NCBI GenBank assembly: GCA_031216915.1 | Contig: CM062292.1 | Span: forward strand, 200,033,262-200,097,261 | Origin: Pictodentalium vernedei | Lineage: Eukaryota; Mollusca; Scaphopoda; Dentaliida; Dentaliidae | Direction of reading: 5' to 3' | DNA length: 64,000 nucleotides | Notes under the pieces: generated by a model | What the model was told of the DNA's origin: nothing | The model's database searches: none | The model's input: only the letters and a program-made list of their open reading frames with translations | Shown here: positions 33,775 through 44,461 of the stretch, piece by piece | Position numbering within the stretch: position 1 is the stretch's first letter | Layout of the letters: the number at the start of each line of letters is the position of its first letter | Position numbers and translations under genes: made by a program

Positions 33775-33910
33775 ACCTCCCTAGAGGAAACTGAAACATG
33801 AGACTCTTTATTTTCAGAAAAGTGTATTTTATTTCTGTGAAGCATTTTAGGGCACTCTTCGTGGTTTTACGCTTTTACAAAATCAATTATTATTATTATT
33901 ATTATTATTA
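31766..33910 (+). mobile_element. 5'-truncated L2/CR1-type LINE, copy L2
   Basis: The insertion separates TTTAGCACA (31757-31765) from GTCTACAGG (33911 on). The neighbouring tandem units read straight through TTTAGCACAGTCTACAG, so they show the empty site. The 3' end is a (ATT)n tail. No target duplication is evident. Confidence 0.85.
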
Positions 33911-34649
33911 GTCTACAGGTTGTATTTATGAAGGGATTTCATTGCAACTTGATAGGATGACTCTGTATAATGTCTAAATGAGAACATCCCCTTTTGGTCA
34001 TGATATGTCAGCCGTGACGACTGCCCAAGCCCAAAACCCAAACACTTTTAGCACAGTCTACAGGTCATATTTAATATGGAGGGATTTCATTGTAGCTTGG
34101 TAGGATAACTCTGCATGATGCCTAGATGAGAACTTCCCATTTGGTCGCTATCTGTCAACCGTGATGGCTACCCAAGCCCAATACCCCAAATCCTTTAGCA
34201 CAGTCTACAGTTCCTATTTATGGAGGGATTTCATTGTGACTTACTTGGATGTCTAGATGAGAACATCCCCTTTTGGTCGCAATCGGTCAACTGTGACGGC
34301 TACAGGGACCCGAAGCTCAAAAACCTTTAGTACAGCCTACAGGTCGTATTTATGAAGGGATTTCTTTCTAACTTGGTAGGATGACTCCAGATAATGTCTA
34401 GATGAGAACGTCCCCTTTTGGTCACGATCATTCAACCGCGATGGCTACCCAAGCCCAAAACCCCAAAACCTTTAGCACAGACTACAGGTTGTATTTATGA
34501 TGGGATTTCATTGTAACTTTGTAGGATGACTCAGTACAATGTATAGATGAGGACACCCCCTTTTGGTTGTGATGGGTCAACCGTGATGGCTACACACGCC
34601 CAAAGCCCAAAAACCTTTAGCACAGTCTTCAGGTCATATTTATGAAGGG
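33911..34649 (+). repeat. Tandem core of H5, about five units of about 150 bp
   Basis: Units repeat CTACAGGTCGTATTTATGAA, GGGATTTCATTGTAACTTGG, AGGATGACTC and CCCCTTTTGGTC, then AACCTTTAGCACAG. The last unit breaks at GAAGGGATTT where DIRS D2 begins. Its continuation CATTGTAACTTGATAGG reappears at 44165. Confidence 0.85.
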
Positions 34650-36700
34650 ATTTCTTATCAACCTACCCACAATTGTTTACTACAGGCTTGCATTACAGTG
34701 GAAGTTCCTAACTCAGATAATATACTCTCTATTTTTGTCTTTCCCAAGCAATTTGGGAAAGAAAAGTGGTGCAAAAGCACCAAGAAAAAATGAAAGTGTC
34801 AATGACACTGTAGCTCAACTTGTCAAGACAAAGACATGTACATGTATAGTATGTGACCTGATAACAAAGGTACATATAAAGTATTGTAACGGTCAGTACA
34901 TAAATTCTGACCGTTGCCTGTAACAAATGTATAGGTAAAGTATTGTAAAGGTGGGTGACAGTCAGATGCTAAATTAGAAAAAAATCTTTGAGTCCCAGAG
35001 TGGGTCTGACTGAACCCCAAAATATTTGTTCTCATGGCACAGTGATAACAAAGGCACCCCAAAACACACTAGTTCCTGTCCCAAGGTGAAAACAAAGGTA
35101 CCCAAGAAGTTTTGTGAAGATCAGTTCATAAATACGAGCTGTATAGAACTTGTGACAAAAAATTGATTGGACCTAATTTCGGTACAAAATAGCCACTGGC
35201 AGCCATCTTGAATTTTGGACCGCACCCAGAAACACTCATTATCGTCCTAAGGTGATAACAAAGGTATCCAAGAAGTTTTGTGAAGATCGGTTCATAAATA
35301 CAGCCTCTACCCTGAGCCGTATTGACATGTGTACTTACATTGTGTAAGTAGCACTGAATAAATCAAAGTTCATCTAATTTGCATAATTTCTGCACGAAAA
35401 AAAACCCTTACAATATGTGATGTATTCCATGTTACTAAACATTCATACAAAAATTTATTCAAATCAGAACTTTCATACAGAAGTTCTGTACAAAAGACTG
35501 ATTGCACTAATTTTGGTACAAAATGGCTGCTGGTGGCCATCTTGAATTTTGGACCACACCCAAAAACACTCGCTCTCATCCCACGGTGATAACAAAGGTA
35601 CTCAAGAAGTTTTGTAAAGATTGGTTCATAAATATGGCCTCTAGTCTGAGCTGTATAGAAGTTGTGTACAAAAAACTGATTAGACTTAATTTCGGTACAA
35701 AATGGCCACTGGCAGCCATCTTGAATTTTAGATCGCACCCAGAAACACTCGTTCTCGTCCCAAGGTGATAACAAAGGTACCCAAGACATTTCATGAAGAT
35801 CAGTTCATAAATACAGACTCTAGTCTAAGCCGTATTGACATGTGTACTTACTGTGTGTAAGTCGCACTGAAAAAATCAAAGTTCATCTAATTTGCATAAT
35901 TTCTGCACGAGAAAAAAACCCGTATTATATGTGATGTATCCCATGGTACTAAACATTCACACAAAAAATTATTCAAATCAGCGCTTTCATGTGGAAGTTC
36001 TGTGCAAAAATCTGATTGCACCTAATTTTGTACAAAATGGCTGCCATCGGCCATCTTGAATTTCGGACCGGACCCCAAAACACTCGTTCTCGTCCCACAG
36101 TGATACCAAAGGTACCCAAGAAGTTTTGTAAAGATCGGTTCATAAATACGGCCTCTAGCCCGAGCCGTATTGGCATTTGCACTTACAGTGCTGAAAGTAA
36201 CACCAAAAAACATCAAAATTAGTCTAATTTGCACAATTTACGCAAGAGAAAAAACCTCGTATTATATGTGACGTATACCATGGTACTAAACATTCATACA
36301 AAAAATTATTCAAATCAGAGCTTTCATATGGAAGTTCTGTACAAAAAACAGATTTCTGCATCGTCGGTACAAAATGGCGGCTGACAGCCATCTTGAATTT
36401 CGGACCGCACCCAATAACACTCGTTCTCGTCCCATGGTCATAACAAAGGTACCCAAGAAGTTTCGTAAAGATCAGTTCATAAATATGGCCTCTAGCCCGA
36501 GCCATATCCAATTGTTGACTTACGGACAGACGGACGACGGGCCATGACAAAAGATCAAATTTGGCTTCGCCAAAGTTGAGCTAATAAGCCAAAACTGGGT
36601 CGAGTGCAACCGGCGCAGACCCAGTACAGGACACTCTCTTCCAAGTACAACTCCACGACTTCCGTTGCCAGTGCGCATATGCGTCGCTAATGACTCATTC
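34650..36700. repeat. D2 left inverted terminal repeat, split by an insertion
   Basis: Repeat sequence occupies 34650-34789 and resumes at 36584-36700. The inverse sequence at 43883-44163 is continuous through the join (CCAGTTTTGGCTTATTTTTT). It therefore gives the empty site for the element inserted at 34790-36583. Confidence 0.88.
34790..36583 (-). mobile_element. Hairpin-ended tandem-repeat element, copy H6 (reverse copy of H1)
   Basis: On the minus strand it begins TAGCTCAACTTTGGCGAAGC and ends AGTGTCATTGACACTTTCAT, with the same modules as 1972-3796. Comparison with the intact D2 right terminal repeat shows insertion inside a run of six Ts with no duplication. T counts fit insertion between two Ts. 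Confidence 0.85.
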
Positions 36701-36959
36701 TTTTTTTATCCGAGACACGTGAAGGATGTGTCTCCTCCATATGCATTATGAAACAGTGATAATTCAACTCATCGATAATGGTTTTCCTGTGACTGGAATT
36801 ATGGATCTGAAGATCCGTATAATAACAGGACTGTGTTTTATATATTCTCGTTAATATTTTCAACCACATTCTCATTGTATATTATTTATTATTCAGTTTT
36901 CGTGAATGTTTTTTCGACATCGTGTCAATGCGGTTCGACAGTGAAATTTTTCGGTTGAT

Positions 36960-37845
36960 AAATTTAATTGTTATTGGAGTTAGGTGTCAATCAGGGACTG
37001 TCTGGACAGGATTTCTTCACTCTGTTGAGGCTGAATTTCTGGGGGGTTTTCGGTCCCTGTCGGCCATCTGGGTTCTGTCGTGTACCCATCGTTTTTTTTC
37101 TGCCACCTTCTCTTGTAGTTGAGGGTGTTCTTCTACTCTCTGTATCTGTTGAGTTCATCTTTTTCTTCTGCTCACACCTGTTTTTTCCGGTTCGGTTCCT
37201 TTTGGGCAATTCCTTTTGCCCTCGCCTTGGTGAGTTCTTGTGGCTGTTTCTTCCGCACCCGCGGGTGGTGTGGAACGCAGTCATTTTGGGCCCTCCCGAC
37301 TCGACCACGTCTGGTGTGAGTTATACCCCCTCTGTGGGGGATGTGCAGCTCCTCCCACACCCACGGGGGGTGGGGAATGCTGTCGTTTCGGGGCCTCCTG
37401 ACTCGACCACGTCTGGTGAGAATTACTCCCCCTATGTGGGGGATGTGCAGCTCCTCTCACACCAGCGGGAGGTGGGGAACGCTGTCGTTTCGGGGCCTCC
37501 CAACTCGACCATGTCTGGTGAGAGTTATTCCCCTTCTGTGGGGGATGTGCAGTTTTTTTTACCGTGGTGGATACAGCGGGAGCTGTTGGATTTCTGGTGA
37601 AGAGATGCCTGGTTCTGAGGCTGTCACTAGGGTTGTGACTCCTCATTTGGAGGCCGAGCTAGGTGGCTCTCTCCCCTTTTCCGCCAGTTCCAACAGCTCC
37701 CGTCGTATCTGCTGCAACTGCTGTTCCGTCTACAACGTCATCGGGCACCGTTTTTAGCCGGCCTCAAGGGTTTGCAGGGATGTCATCCCTGCAAGGGTCT
37801 GTAGTGTGGTTGTGGGGTATCGGCCTCAGCCTTCCCCGACTTCAA
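36960..37845 (+). pseudogene. D2 Gag-like region with 102-bp (34-codon) repeats
   Basis: Low-complexity Ser/Pro/Gly-rich reading. Units starting GACTCGACCACGTCTGGTG at 37298, 37400 and 37502 are 102 nt apart, so the repeat stays in frame as PPDSTTSG..SVGDVQLL. The Cys-rich N-terminal module seen in D1 is not recognisable here. The Gag-like reading resumes after about 39400. Confidence 0.55.
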
Positions 37846-39400
37846 CGGACCGAAATGGGAACTCAACCTACCGAACCGGGCCTCTACTCTATCGATCTGG
37901 GCATCGAAAAGACTGGAACGGGTCTGCGTGTGCTTGACGACCCCCTCCCCACTAATCTTGAAATTTTAGATCCCAGGATATCAATACTACTAAATTCCAG
38001 ACCCACTCCTGATAATCATCATAATTCCATCGCGGTACTGAGGAACTCCTAATAAATAATAACCCATGAGAGTCGGGTTCAAGTTAACTTTTCCGACCGT
38101 TTCACAGTTAATGGGATAAAGGTTTTAATTTTCACCTGTGTGAAATAAAATTTTACGGCAGATTTTGAGAAAAGGTGCGCCCCTTCTTCCCTCATTGGTT
38201 TTATAACAAAAGATCCTACCCGCCAACCCCGTCTCATTTCAGCAAGCATTATCACGCAAATAGAACGAAGTGTGCATGGTCCAAAATGAGCAGTGAAAGT
38301 ATCAGAACTGAATGAATAAAAGTCATTTCTATTGGTTGAGCGCCCGACCTAACACAAAGTTTGGGATCATGTTTTTTTTTTAAACCAGAGCTTTATCACA
38401 ATAACAACACAAAGTGGGTGGTTTAACGATGTAAGCTGGTGATGTGTTGTCTTAGCGATGAGGTCTGTAGGCATGTGTTGGGTGGTCAGAAATGTGTGGC
38501 TTCAAAATTTTCCAAGTGTGAAAAGATAGCTTTCTGCTTTGGTTTCTTAGTGAAAGTGACAGTACATCTGTCTGCACTTGTGAAATCCAATAGAACCGCA
38601 GCGTTTTCAATTTCCAAATTTACACCGCGAGTGAAATAAGGGAGTGGCACACGAGATCTGGCCAGTGTGGTATATCTCTTAACCCACAAGCGGTGTAAAT
38701 TTGGTAATTGACATATCCCACAAATGATGTAAAATTGATAGTGTATTTGAACAAGCTTCTGCTGGTGGGCAATGAAGTGATGTGGCCAAACAGTGATGCG
38801 CAATGACTGGTTTTATTGTGAACCATTAAACAAACTAAAATTTATGTCATTGGTTGAACAGTAGCCTGGTCAATACCACAGTGAGAGTCCCGAGCAGTGC
38901 CCCGGCATTGACCCTAAACGCAAATAAATAAATGGTATAAATATGGATATCATTGGAACCTACGGGGACCGTCGGTCTCAATGATATCCATAATAGCATG
39001 GTAGTTCTCAATCAAGATAGTTAACCCTATCCCCAACGCTTGTAGCAGACAACACTCATGAAAAAAAAAATTTGTGTAACTAAAAAAGACAAATTTTTCA
39101 CTTCTAAAACATAGGTTATGACCCCTCATTCGAACGAGCGTGTCACGGCAGAAAGACCTTATCGCCCGTTTTAGTCTTTTGGGTGCATGTTTCGGTAGCT
39201 TAGTCTCCCATTTCAGTCGCATTTTAGTCCTTTATGGTAGGAAGACCCTCTTGTTTCCTGTTTCAGTCTTTTGGGTGCACGTTTTGGTAGATTACTCTCC
39301 CGTTTCGGTCCGTTTCGGGCACGTTTCGGTCCATTTCGATAGCATTTCGGTCCGTTTTGGTCCATTTCGGTAATTCGACGCACCGCCTACTGTGTCCTCT
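37845..39400. other. Unidentified insertion in the D2 Gag region
   Basis: The D2 sequence GGTATCGGCCTCAGCCTTCC..GACTTCAAC occurs at about 37817-37844 and again near 39468-39502, bracketing non-DIRS sequence. Inside are an inverted pair CCAAATTTACACCGC/GCGGTGTAAATTTGG (about 38614-38704), a SINE-like tail CGCAAATAAATAAAT near 38920, a hairpin ATGGATATCATTGG/TCAATGATATCCAT (38943-38991), a fragment with TTAACCCTATCCCCAACG (about 39020) and short TTTCGGTCC repeats (39296-39372). I cannot name the element. Confidence 0.4.
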
Positions 39401-39504
39401 CAGCCGTTGAGCACAGTAGTTTTATACCTGCAGTTGTCTGCAGCGGTGTCTGGGAGTGTAGACGTGGGGGTATCGGCCGGCCTCAGCCTTCCCTGACTTC
39501 AACT

Positions 39505-40359
39505 CGGCAAAGTTGGAAGTGGCTGCCGGCCGGAGCCTCTACTGTGGTCTCTGCGCCATCGAGTACCACAGTTTTGTTATTGGCATTTTCCGTCCACTCA
39601 TTCTGGTCACACGGCCAGTTTTGCTCGACCAACGCCTTCTGTGCAGCCTGAACCTTCTGCCTCGCAGAGGTCCACGGCAACTCTCCCAAGTTCCCGCTAT
39701 GTTGATCCTCGGGGTGTGTCGTACCCCTATACACGTCTGCCCTCAGATGTTTCGGCTGCTGCCCGTCGCCCCGCTTCGGGTGTATTGGATGATCGTGACC
39801 CTTCGCTGGTTAAGAGGTTCAGGTGTGAAGCCACTTTGCTGGTTCGTTCTGGTTCGTTCCCATGTCGAACCGGCTGGTATGGGCAGTGAGCTTAGGAAGG
39901 CCCTCTCCTCAGGTTCTGTCCAAGAGCCTTTCCGTTACTTCCAGCGAGGCAGCGAGTGGTTTCCAGGCGCCCCTATGGCGCCGCCTCACGGGATTGGAAA
40001 CATGCCGCTTTCTGATCCCCCTGGTGCCTACACCATGGTAGGCATCGGCTGGTTTGCCCATGATGGGCTATGTGTCTTCCGACTCCGGGGAGGAGTCAGA
40101 CATCCTTGATGTCGAGAGCCAGCAGTCTTCTGACTTGGGGGCAGCTCTTGACTTTTTGTTTGGGTTCCTTCCGGATCTCAAACCATCAAACCAGCCGACA
40201 ATATCCTTCCGAAGGCACCCCACTCTGTCCAGAATGCTTCTTCCAACTACAGTTCCTTCAGACGTTTTACTTCGGGAGCTTTTGTCTATGGAGATAGACA
40301 ATCTCCTGGCCAAGGGGGCAATCGAGGTCGTCAAGAACATTCAGTTAGTGGGGTTTTAT
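39505..40359 (+). pseudogene. D2 Gag-RT linker and start of RT
   Basis: The open stretch at 40054-40354 encodes YVSSDSGEESDILDVESQQS, ALDFLFGFLPDLKPSNQPTI and NLLAKGAIEVVKN. These match YVSSATEDDDFLEG, ALDFVFGLLPDIQPSDQPSV and NLLSKGAIEVVRN in D1. It is interrupted at 40360 by a hairpin-ended element. Sequence from 39505 to 40050 is frameshifted Gag-like. Confidence 0.7.
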
Positions 40360-41169
40360 TATGTCTCTCCTTCCCAGAAGGGAGACATATTGTTTTAGTG
40401 CATATTCTTCTTTTTCTTCTTCTTCTCCTTTTGCTTCTTCTTATATTTGGCATGTGGATGTATCACCATGAGCCGGTGTGTCGCGTACCATAGTGACCTT
40501 TATGTGACCTTGACCTTTGACCTGAAGGTCAGATTTATGTGCTTTTTAAGGGTAACTTTGTCCAGGGCCTAACTTATTTTTCTTTTGACCTAGACCTTAG
40601 ATATTTGGCATGTGGATGTATCACCATGAGCCGGTGTGTCGCGTACCATAGTGACCTTCATGTGACCTTTACCTTTGACCTAAAGGTCCGATTTATGTGC
40701 TTTTTGAGGGAAACTTTGTCCAGGGCATAACTTTTTTGTCTTTTGACCTAGACCTTAGATATTTGGCATGTGGATGTATCACCATGAGCCGGTGTATCAT
40801 GTACCATAGTGACCTTCATGTGACCTTGACCTTTGACCTGAAGGTCAGATTTATGTGCTTTTTAAGGGAAACTTTGTCTGGGGCATAACTTTTTTGGCTT
40901 TTGACCTAGACCTTAGATATTTGGCATGTGGATGTATCACTGTGAGCCAGTGTGTCGCGTACCATAGTGACCTTCATGTGACCTTGATCTTTGACCTGAA
41001 GGTCAGATTTATGTGCTTTTTTAAGGGAAACTTCGTCCGGACTTTTTTGTCTTTTGACCCAAACCTTAGATATTTGGTATGGTTGTCAATATTATTCATG
41101 CATATATAATTTGCAGTGCATTCAATAGAAAGGAAGGGGAGACATATGTTTTAGTGTGCTAAAACAGTT
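40360..41169 (+). mobile_element. Hairpin-ended element with 158-bp tandem core, copy H7
   Basis: The 5' hairpin is TATGTCTCTCCTTCCCAGAA..GGGAGACATA. A TTCTTCTTTTTCTTC tract takes the place of GTCC repeats. About four 158-bp units follow. The 3' end is the inverted motif GGGGAGACATA plus hairpin TGTTTTAGTG..TGCTAAAACA and GTT. The flanks are host T and T. Removing it joins the D2 RT frame without gain or loss of a base, which proves the borders and the absence of a target-site duplication. Confidence 0.88.
40448..41085 (+). repeat. Satellite array, 158-bp unit x about 4
   Basis: Unit starts recur every 158 nt (for example 40539, 40697, 40855). Each unit has TTGGCATGTGGATGTATCAC, CGTACCATAGTGACC and TGTGACCTTGACCTTTGACC. 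The repeated TGACCT half-sites match nuclear-receptor binding half-sites in sequence; function is unknown. Open frames across units are artefacts. Confidence 0.9.
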
Positions 41170-41640
41170 TCTAGTTCCCACCTGTTCTTGGTGCCGAAGA
41201 AGGTCGGCCGACTCCGACCGGTTATCGATCTGAGTATCCTGAACCAGTCTATCATTGCTCCCAATTTCAGCATGGAGACTTTCAGGTCGGCCTGCCGTTC
41301 CATTCACCAGGGAGATTTCACTTCCAGCATCGACCTGTGAGGCGCTTACTTTCACGTTCCGATTCGTCGGGTGTCGCGGAAGTATCTCAGGTTCGCTTTT
41401 CTTGGGCGAGTTTACCAGTTGAAGGCCATGCCTTTTGGCCTCAACCTGGCTCCTTGGTCCTTCACCCGACTGATGTCGCATGTGATAGCCTTCCATCGCA
41501 CACAGTCCAGGGTGACTACTTCAGAATATCTACACGATATCCTCCAGAGGCATTCCAATGCTGCCTTAATGGAGTTGGATGTCGACACTCTGTTGAATTT
41601 GCTCATGTCGCTAGGATTCAGAGACAATTAGGAGAAGTCG
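41170..41640 (+). pseudogene. D2 reverse transcriptase, continued
   Basis: After the insertion the frame reads HLFLVPKK, VIDLSILNQSIIAPNFSMET, SIDL followed by a TGA stop (41338), GAYFHVPIRRVSRKYLRFAF, AMPFGLNLAPWSFTRLMSHV and EYLHDILQRH. Motif C is LHD instead of LDD and a further stop follows GFRDN, so the enzyme is dead by both catalytic change and truncation. Confidence 0.82.
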
Positions 41641-41799
41641 GATCTGGTCCCTTCTCAGTCGTTTTGTCATCTGGAAATGGCCTTCCGCACTCAGTTCAAT
41701 ACGGTGGTGGTTCCCCAGGCCAGGGCTGTGATTCTCTCAGCTTTTGCTCTGACTCTGTTCCCAGTCCACATCCACGACAGCACGGGGTATTCTCCGGGT

Positions 41800-42433
41800 G
41801 CTCAGTCTCTGTGGTTCGGTGATGAATCTCATTCCTCTAGGTCGGCTGCATGTTAGACCTCTCCAACACTTTCTGCTCAGTCATTGGAGGCCGAATGTCG
41901 ATTCTCTGGATCTGGTGCTTCAGTTACCAGAATCTGTTATCCTCACCTTCTCCACTGGACGAATGTTCAGTGGATCACACAGGGTGTCCCATTGGACTTA
42001 CCCACGTCCGATCGCGTTCTGACAGCAGATGTCAGCGATCTCGGATGGGGTGTGACGTTGGATCCTCTAGGTCTTTCCCTTCACGGGATGTGGGACCAAG
42101 ATCAGGCATCTCTGCACATCAACCAGAAGGAGCTTCTTGCTCTTCTTCTGAGTTACAGACAGTGGATCCCTCAACTGTCGAATCGTCAGGTCCTTCTGTT
42201 GTTCAACAGTGGTTGCTTACATTCAGAACCAGGGTGGCACGCACTCGCTTCCAATGTACGAATTGGCTTGGGATCTTCTATCACTCGCTCAGGATGTCAA
42301 CACGGGGGTGGTTGTTCGTCACATTTCCGGTCGTCTGAACATCCTAGCCGACTCCCTGTCCCGACGGGACAGGTTCTTTTCCACCGAGTGGATGCTCCAC
42401 CAGGCGGTGTTCCATCGATCTCTTTGCAACTAG
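41800..42433 (+). pseudogene. D2 RNase H region
   Basis: VLTADVSDLGWGVTLDPLGL, HINQKELLALLLSYRQWIPQ and QNQGGTHSLPMYELAWDLLS with LNILADSLSRRD match the D1 RNase H region. A frameshift lies between the second and third blocks (near 42200). Confidence 0.78.
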
Positions 42434-43660
42434 TTGGAACCTTCCAGTGGACACTTTTGTGTCCCTGTGTCCAGATGCTCTGGCTTTCGACGTGGATGCT
42501 CAGACCCTCCTTTGGGACGGTCTTGTCGGCTACGCCTTCCTGCTGGTTCCGATTCCGCCTCAGGTTCTCGCCCAGATATGAACCTGCAGTCGTTGAATCC
42601 TTTCGATCACACCCGTGTCGCCTTGGTGGGTGTGGATCAATCTGCTCCGCTCTCTGTTAGCGGCGGTTCCGGCATGTCTCCCTCTATGTCGCGACTTTCT
42701 TTTCCAAAGTTGCCCGAGGAGGTTTCAAGTTGACCCGACTTCATTGTGACTTCGCACATGTCTTTTATCGGGTCCTGTCTCCTCCGTAGTGGTTTTTCGA
42801 GACAAGCAGTGAAGTTGCTTTTCTTCTTCAAGGAGACACTCACTCCACTGGTTTAGCCTCTGTGGCTAAGTAGAAGGTTCTTCTGTCGATGGTGCGCGAT
42901 CACTCTGTTGCTTCTGTCACTCCTTCGATCACACCCCTTGCGAAGTTTCTGGTACATGTTTGTTTCTGGGGGTCTCCAGCAATGGGTACAAGTCCATGCT
43001 TCGGAGACCTTTTTCATATACGGTACCACATTGTTTCGACACTCATCCTTGCCTCTCCAAGCTTGTTCAGCTCTTTTCCTTGAAAAGGCCTAGGACTTTG
43101 CAGTTTACTCCAAGATGGACGCTTTCTTGGGCACTGCTCTGCTTGGGGGTGGGGGCATTCATGCCTTTATCCTGGATGGATATGCGTTTTCTCACATGCC
43201 AGATCTCTCCTGCATCCATTTCTCGATGGATTTGTCTTGCTAATCGTGCAGCTTTTGCTCGTCTAGCTACTGGTGATTGTATTACCAATTGTTTTTTCTG
43301 CCACGAGGTGTGTGCATTGTCTTCCTCTCGGGGCTTTTACTAACTCCGGATGTTGTCGGATGTTATACTGGCAGCCTACTGGAGAAATGCTACCTTCTCC
43401 ATTTTTTTGCAACAGTTGCAAGAGCTGACAGAGGACCTTTGTCCTACAGGCCCTCTTTTTTCATCTCAGGCTGTTGTCTATCCCAGCCATTCAGCTTTTT
43501 ACAGGGTCAGTTCCAGCTCCGTGCTGTTACTGCCCTTTCTGTCTGTGCATCGCACAGAACCATACGCCTCATCTTTCATTGTCTTTTACTAATGTTTGTG
43601 ATGCTATGGTTGATAAGCCTCGGGACCTCTTCCGTCTGTTCACGGTTCCAGTGCACTTGG
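42434..43660 (+). pseudogene. D2 linker and tyrosine recombinase remnants
   Basis: Pieces correspond to D1 positions: QMLWLSTWMLRPSF and SHMSFIGSCLLRSGFSRQA for the linker, and SLKRPRTLQFTPRWT, then CLANRAAFARLA, for the recombinase. SDVILAAYWRNATFSIFLQQ corresponds to D1 RDVMNAAYWRNAFSSFYL, with the candidate catalytic Tyr replaced. Many frameshifts; no functional product. Confidence 0.65.
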
Positions 43661-43710
43661 GTTATGTGTAGGGTTGGTTATGTGATTCCCTCCAGCCTAT
43701 TGTCTATTCA

Positions 43711-43802
43711 GCCTGTAGTAAACAATTGTGGGTAGGCTGATAAGAAATTTAAATTTTATAGTAAATTTCCTTTCTTATTATACCTATCACAATTCTTTAC
43801 AT
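43711..43802. repeat. D2 internal complementary region
   Basis: CAGCCTGTAGTAAACAATTG, GGTAGGCTGATAAGAAATTT and AAATTTTATAGTAAATTTCC complement the left outer end and then the right outer end of D2. Confidence 0.88.
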
Positions 43803-43882
43803 GGAAGCCCTCCTGCCTTCTTATACGGGTAAGAATCCTTCCTCCCCGCTGATCACATAACTCTAACGTTGGCAGATTCAAA

Positions 43883-44163
43883 AGAATGAGTCATTAGCAA
43901 CGCATATGTGCACTGGCAACGGAAGTCGTGGAGTTGTACTTGGAAGAGAGTGTCCTGTACTGGGTCTGCGCCGGTTGCACTCGACCCAGTTTTGGCTTAT
44001 TTTTTCTTGGTGATTTTGCAACACTTTTCTTTCCCAAATTGCTTGGGAATGACAAAAATAGAGAGTTTATTATACAAGTTAGGGACTTCCACTGTAGTGC
44101 AAGCCTGTAGTAAACAATTGTGGTAGGTATAATAAGAAAGGAAATTTACTATAAAATTTAAAT
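43883..44163. repeat. D2 right inverted terminal repeat
   Basis: Inverse of 34650-34789 plus 36584-36700; contains GCACTGGCAACGGAAGTCGT and CAAGCCTGTAGTAAACAATT. Host H5 sequence resumes at CATTGTAACTTG. Confidence 0.88.
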
Positions 44164-44461
44164 TTCATTGTAACTTGATAGGATGTCTCGTTTTGGAATA
44201 ATTTAACTGTAACTTGGTAACTTTGGTTGACATTCATTAACTGTGAGGGCCACATTAACCGACCCCTCAATTCTTTTGTACAGTCTACACCTCAAATTAT
44301 TTTTATTGAAAACATAGCATACAGGGAACAGAAATTAACATATTCTCAGTTATCACAATTCTTGTCGTATTTCATAATCCTTTCATAAACAGTGAACATT
44401 ATCCTTTTCATCAAACACAACACACAGTCAAGTTAAGCTAAAGTGTCATTGACACTTTCAT

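Larger units (their letters stand above)
34650..44163 (+). mobile_element. DIRS-type retrotransposon, copy D2, heavily decayed and itself interrupted
   Basis: The left terminal repeat starts TTTCTTATCAACCTACCCAC. The right end finishes CTATAAAATTTAAA. An internal complementary region lies at 43711-43802. The coding order matches D1. It is inserted in a tandem unit of H5 without duplication. D2 contains an H1-type element (34790-36583) in its left repeat, a hairpin-ended satellite element (40360-41169) in the RT region, and an unidentified segment of about 1.5 kb in the Gag region (about 37845-39400). Confidence 0.85.
31533..44461 (+). mobile_element. Outer hairpin-ended tandem-repeat element (HINE-like, copy H5), split by a LINE and by DIRS copy D2
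   Basis: The 5' hairpin TAGCTTAACTTGACAAAGTC..TAAGCT follows T. The 3' end is at 44440-44461: GTCAAGTTAAGCT (inverted subterminal motif), then hairpin AGTGTCATTGACACT and TTCAT before T. The 3' end is the same as in H1. The core is units of about 150 bp (33911-34649) with ACAGGTCGTATTTATGAAGG and CCCCTTTTGGTC. A LINE (31766-33910) and DIRS D2 (34650-44163) inserted later. Removing them leaves an element of about 1.3 kb. Confidence 0.7.

Noticed and set aside
40539-41109. Three overlapping open frames with repeated LSFDLDLRYLACGCITMS
   Set aside because: They are the 158-bp satellite read in successive frames, with no codon conservation.
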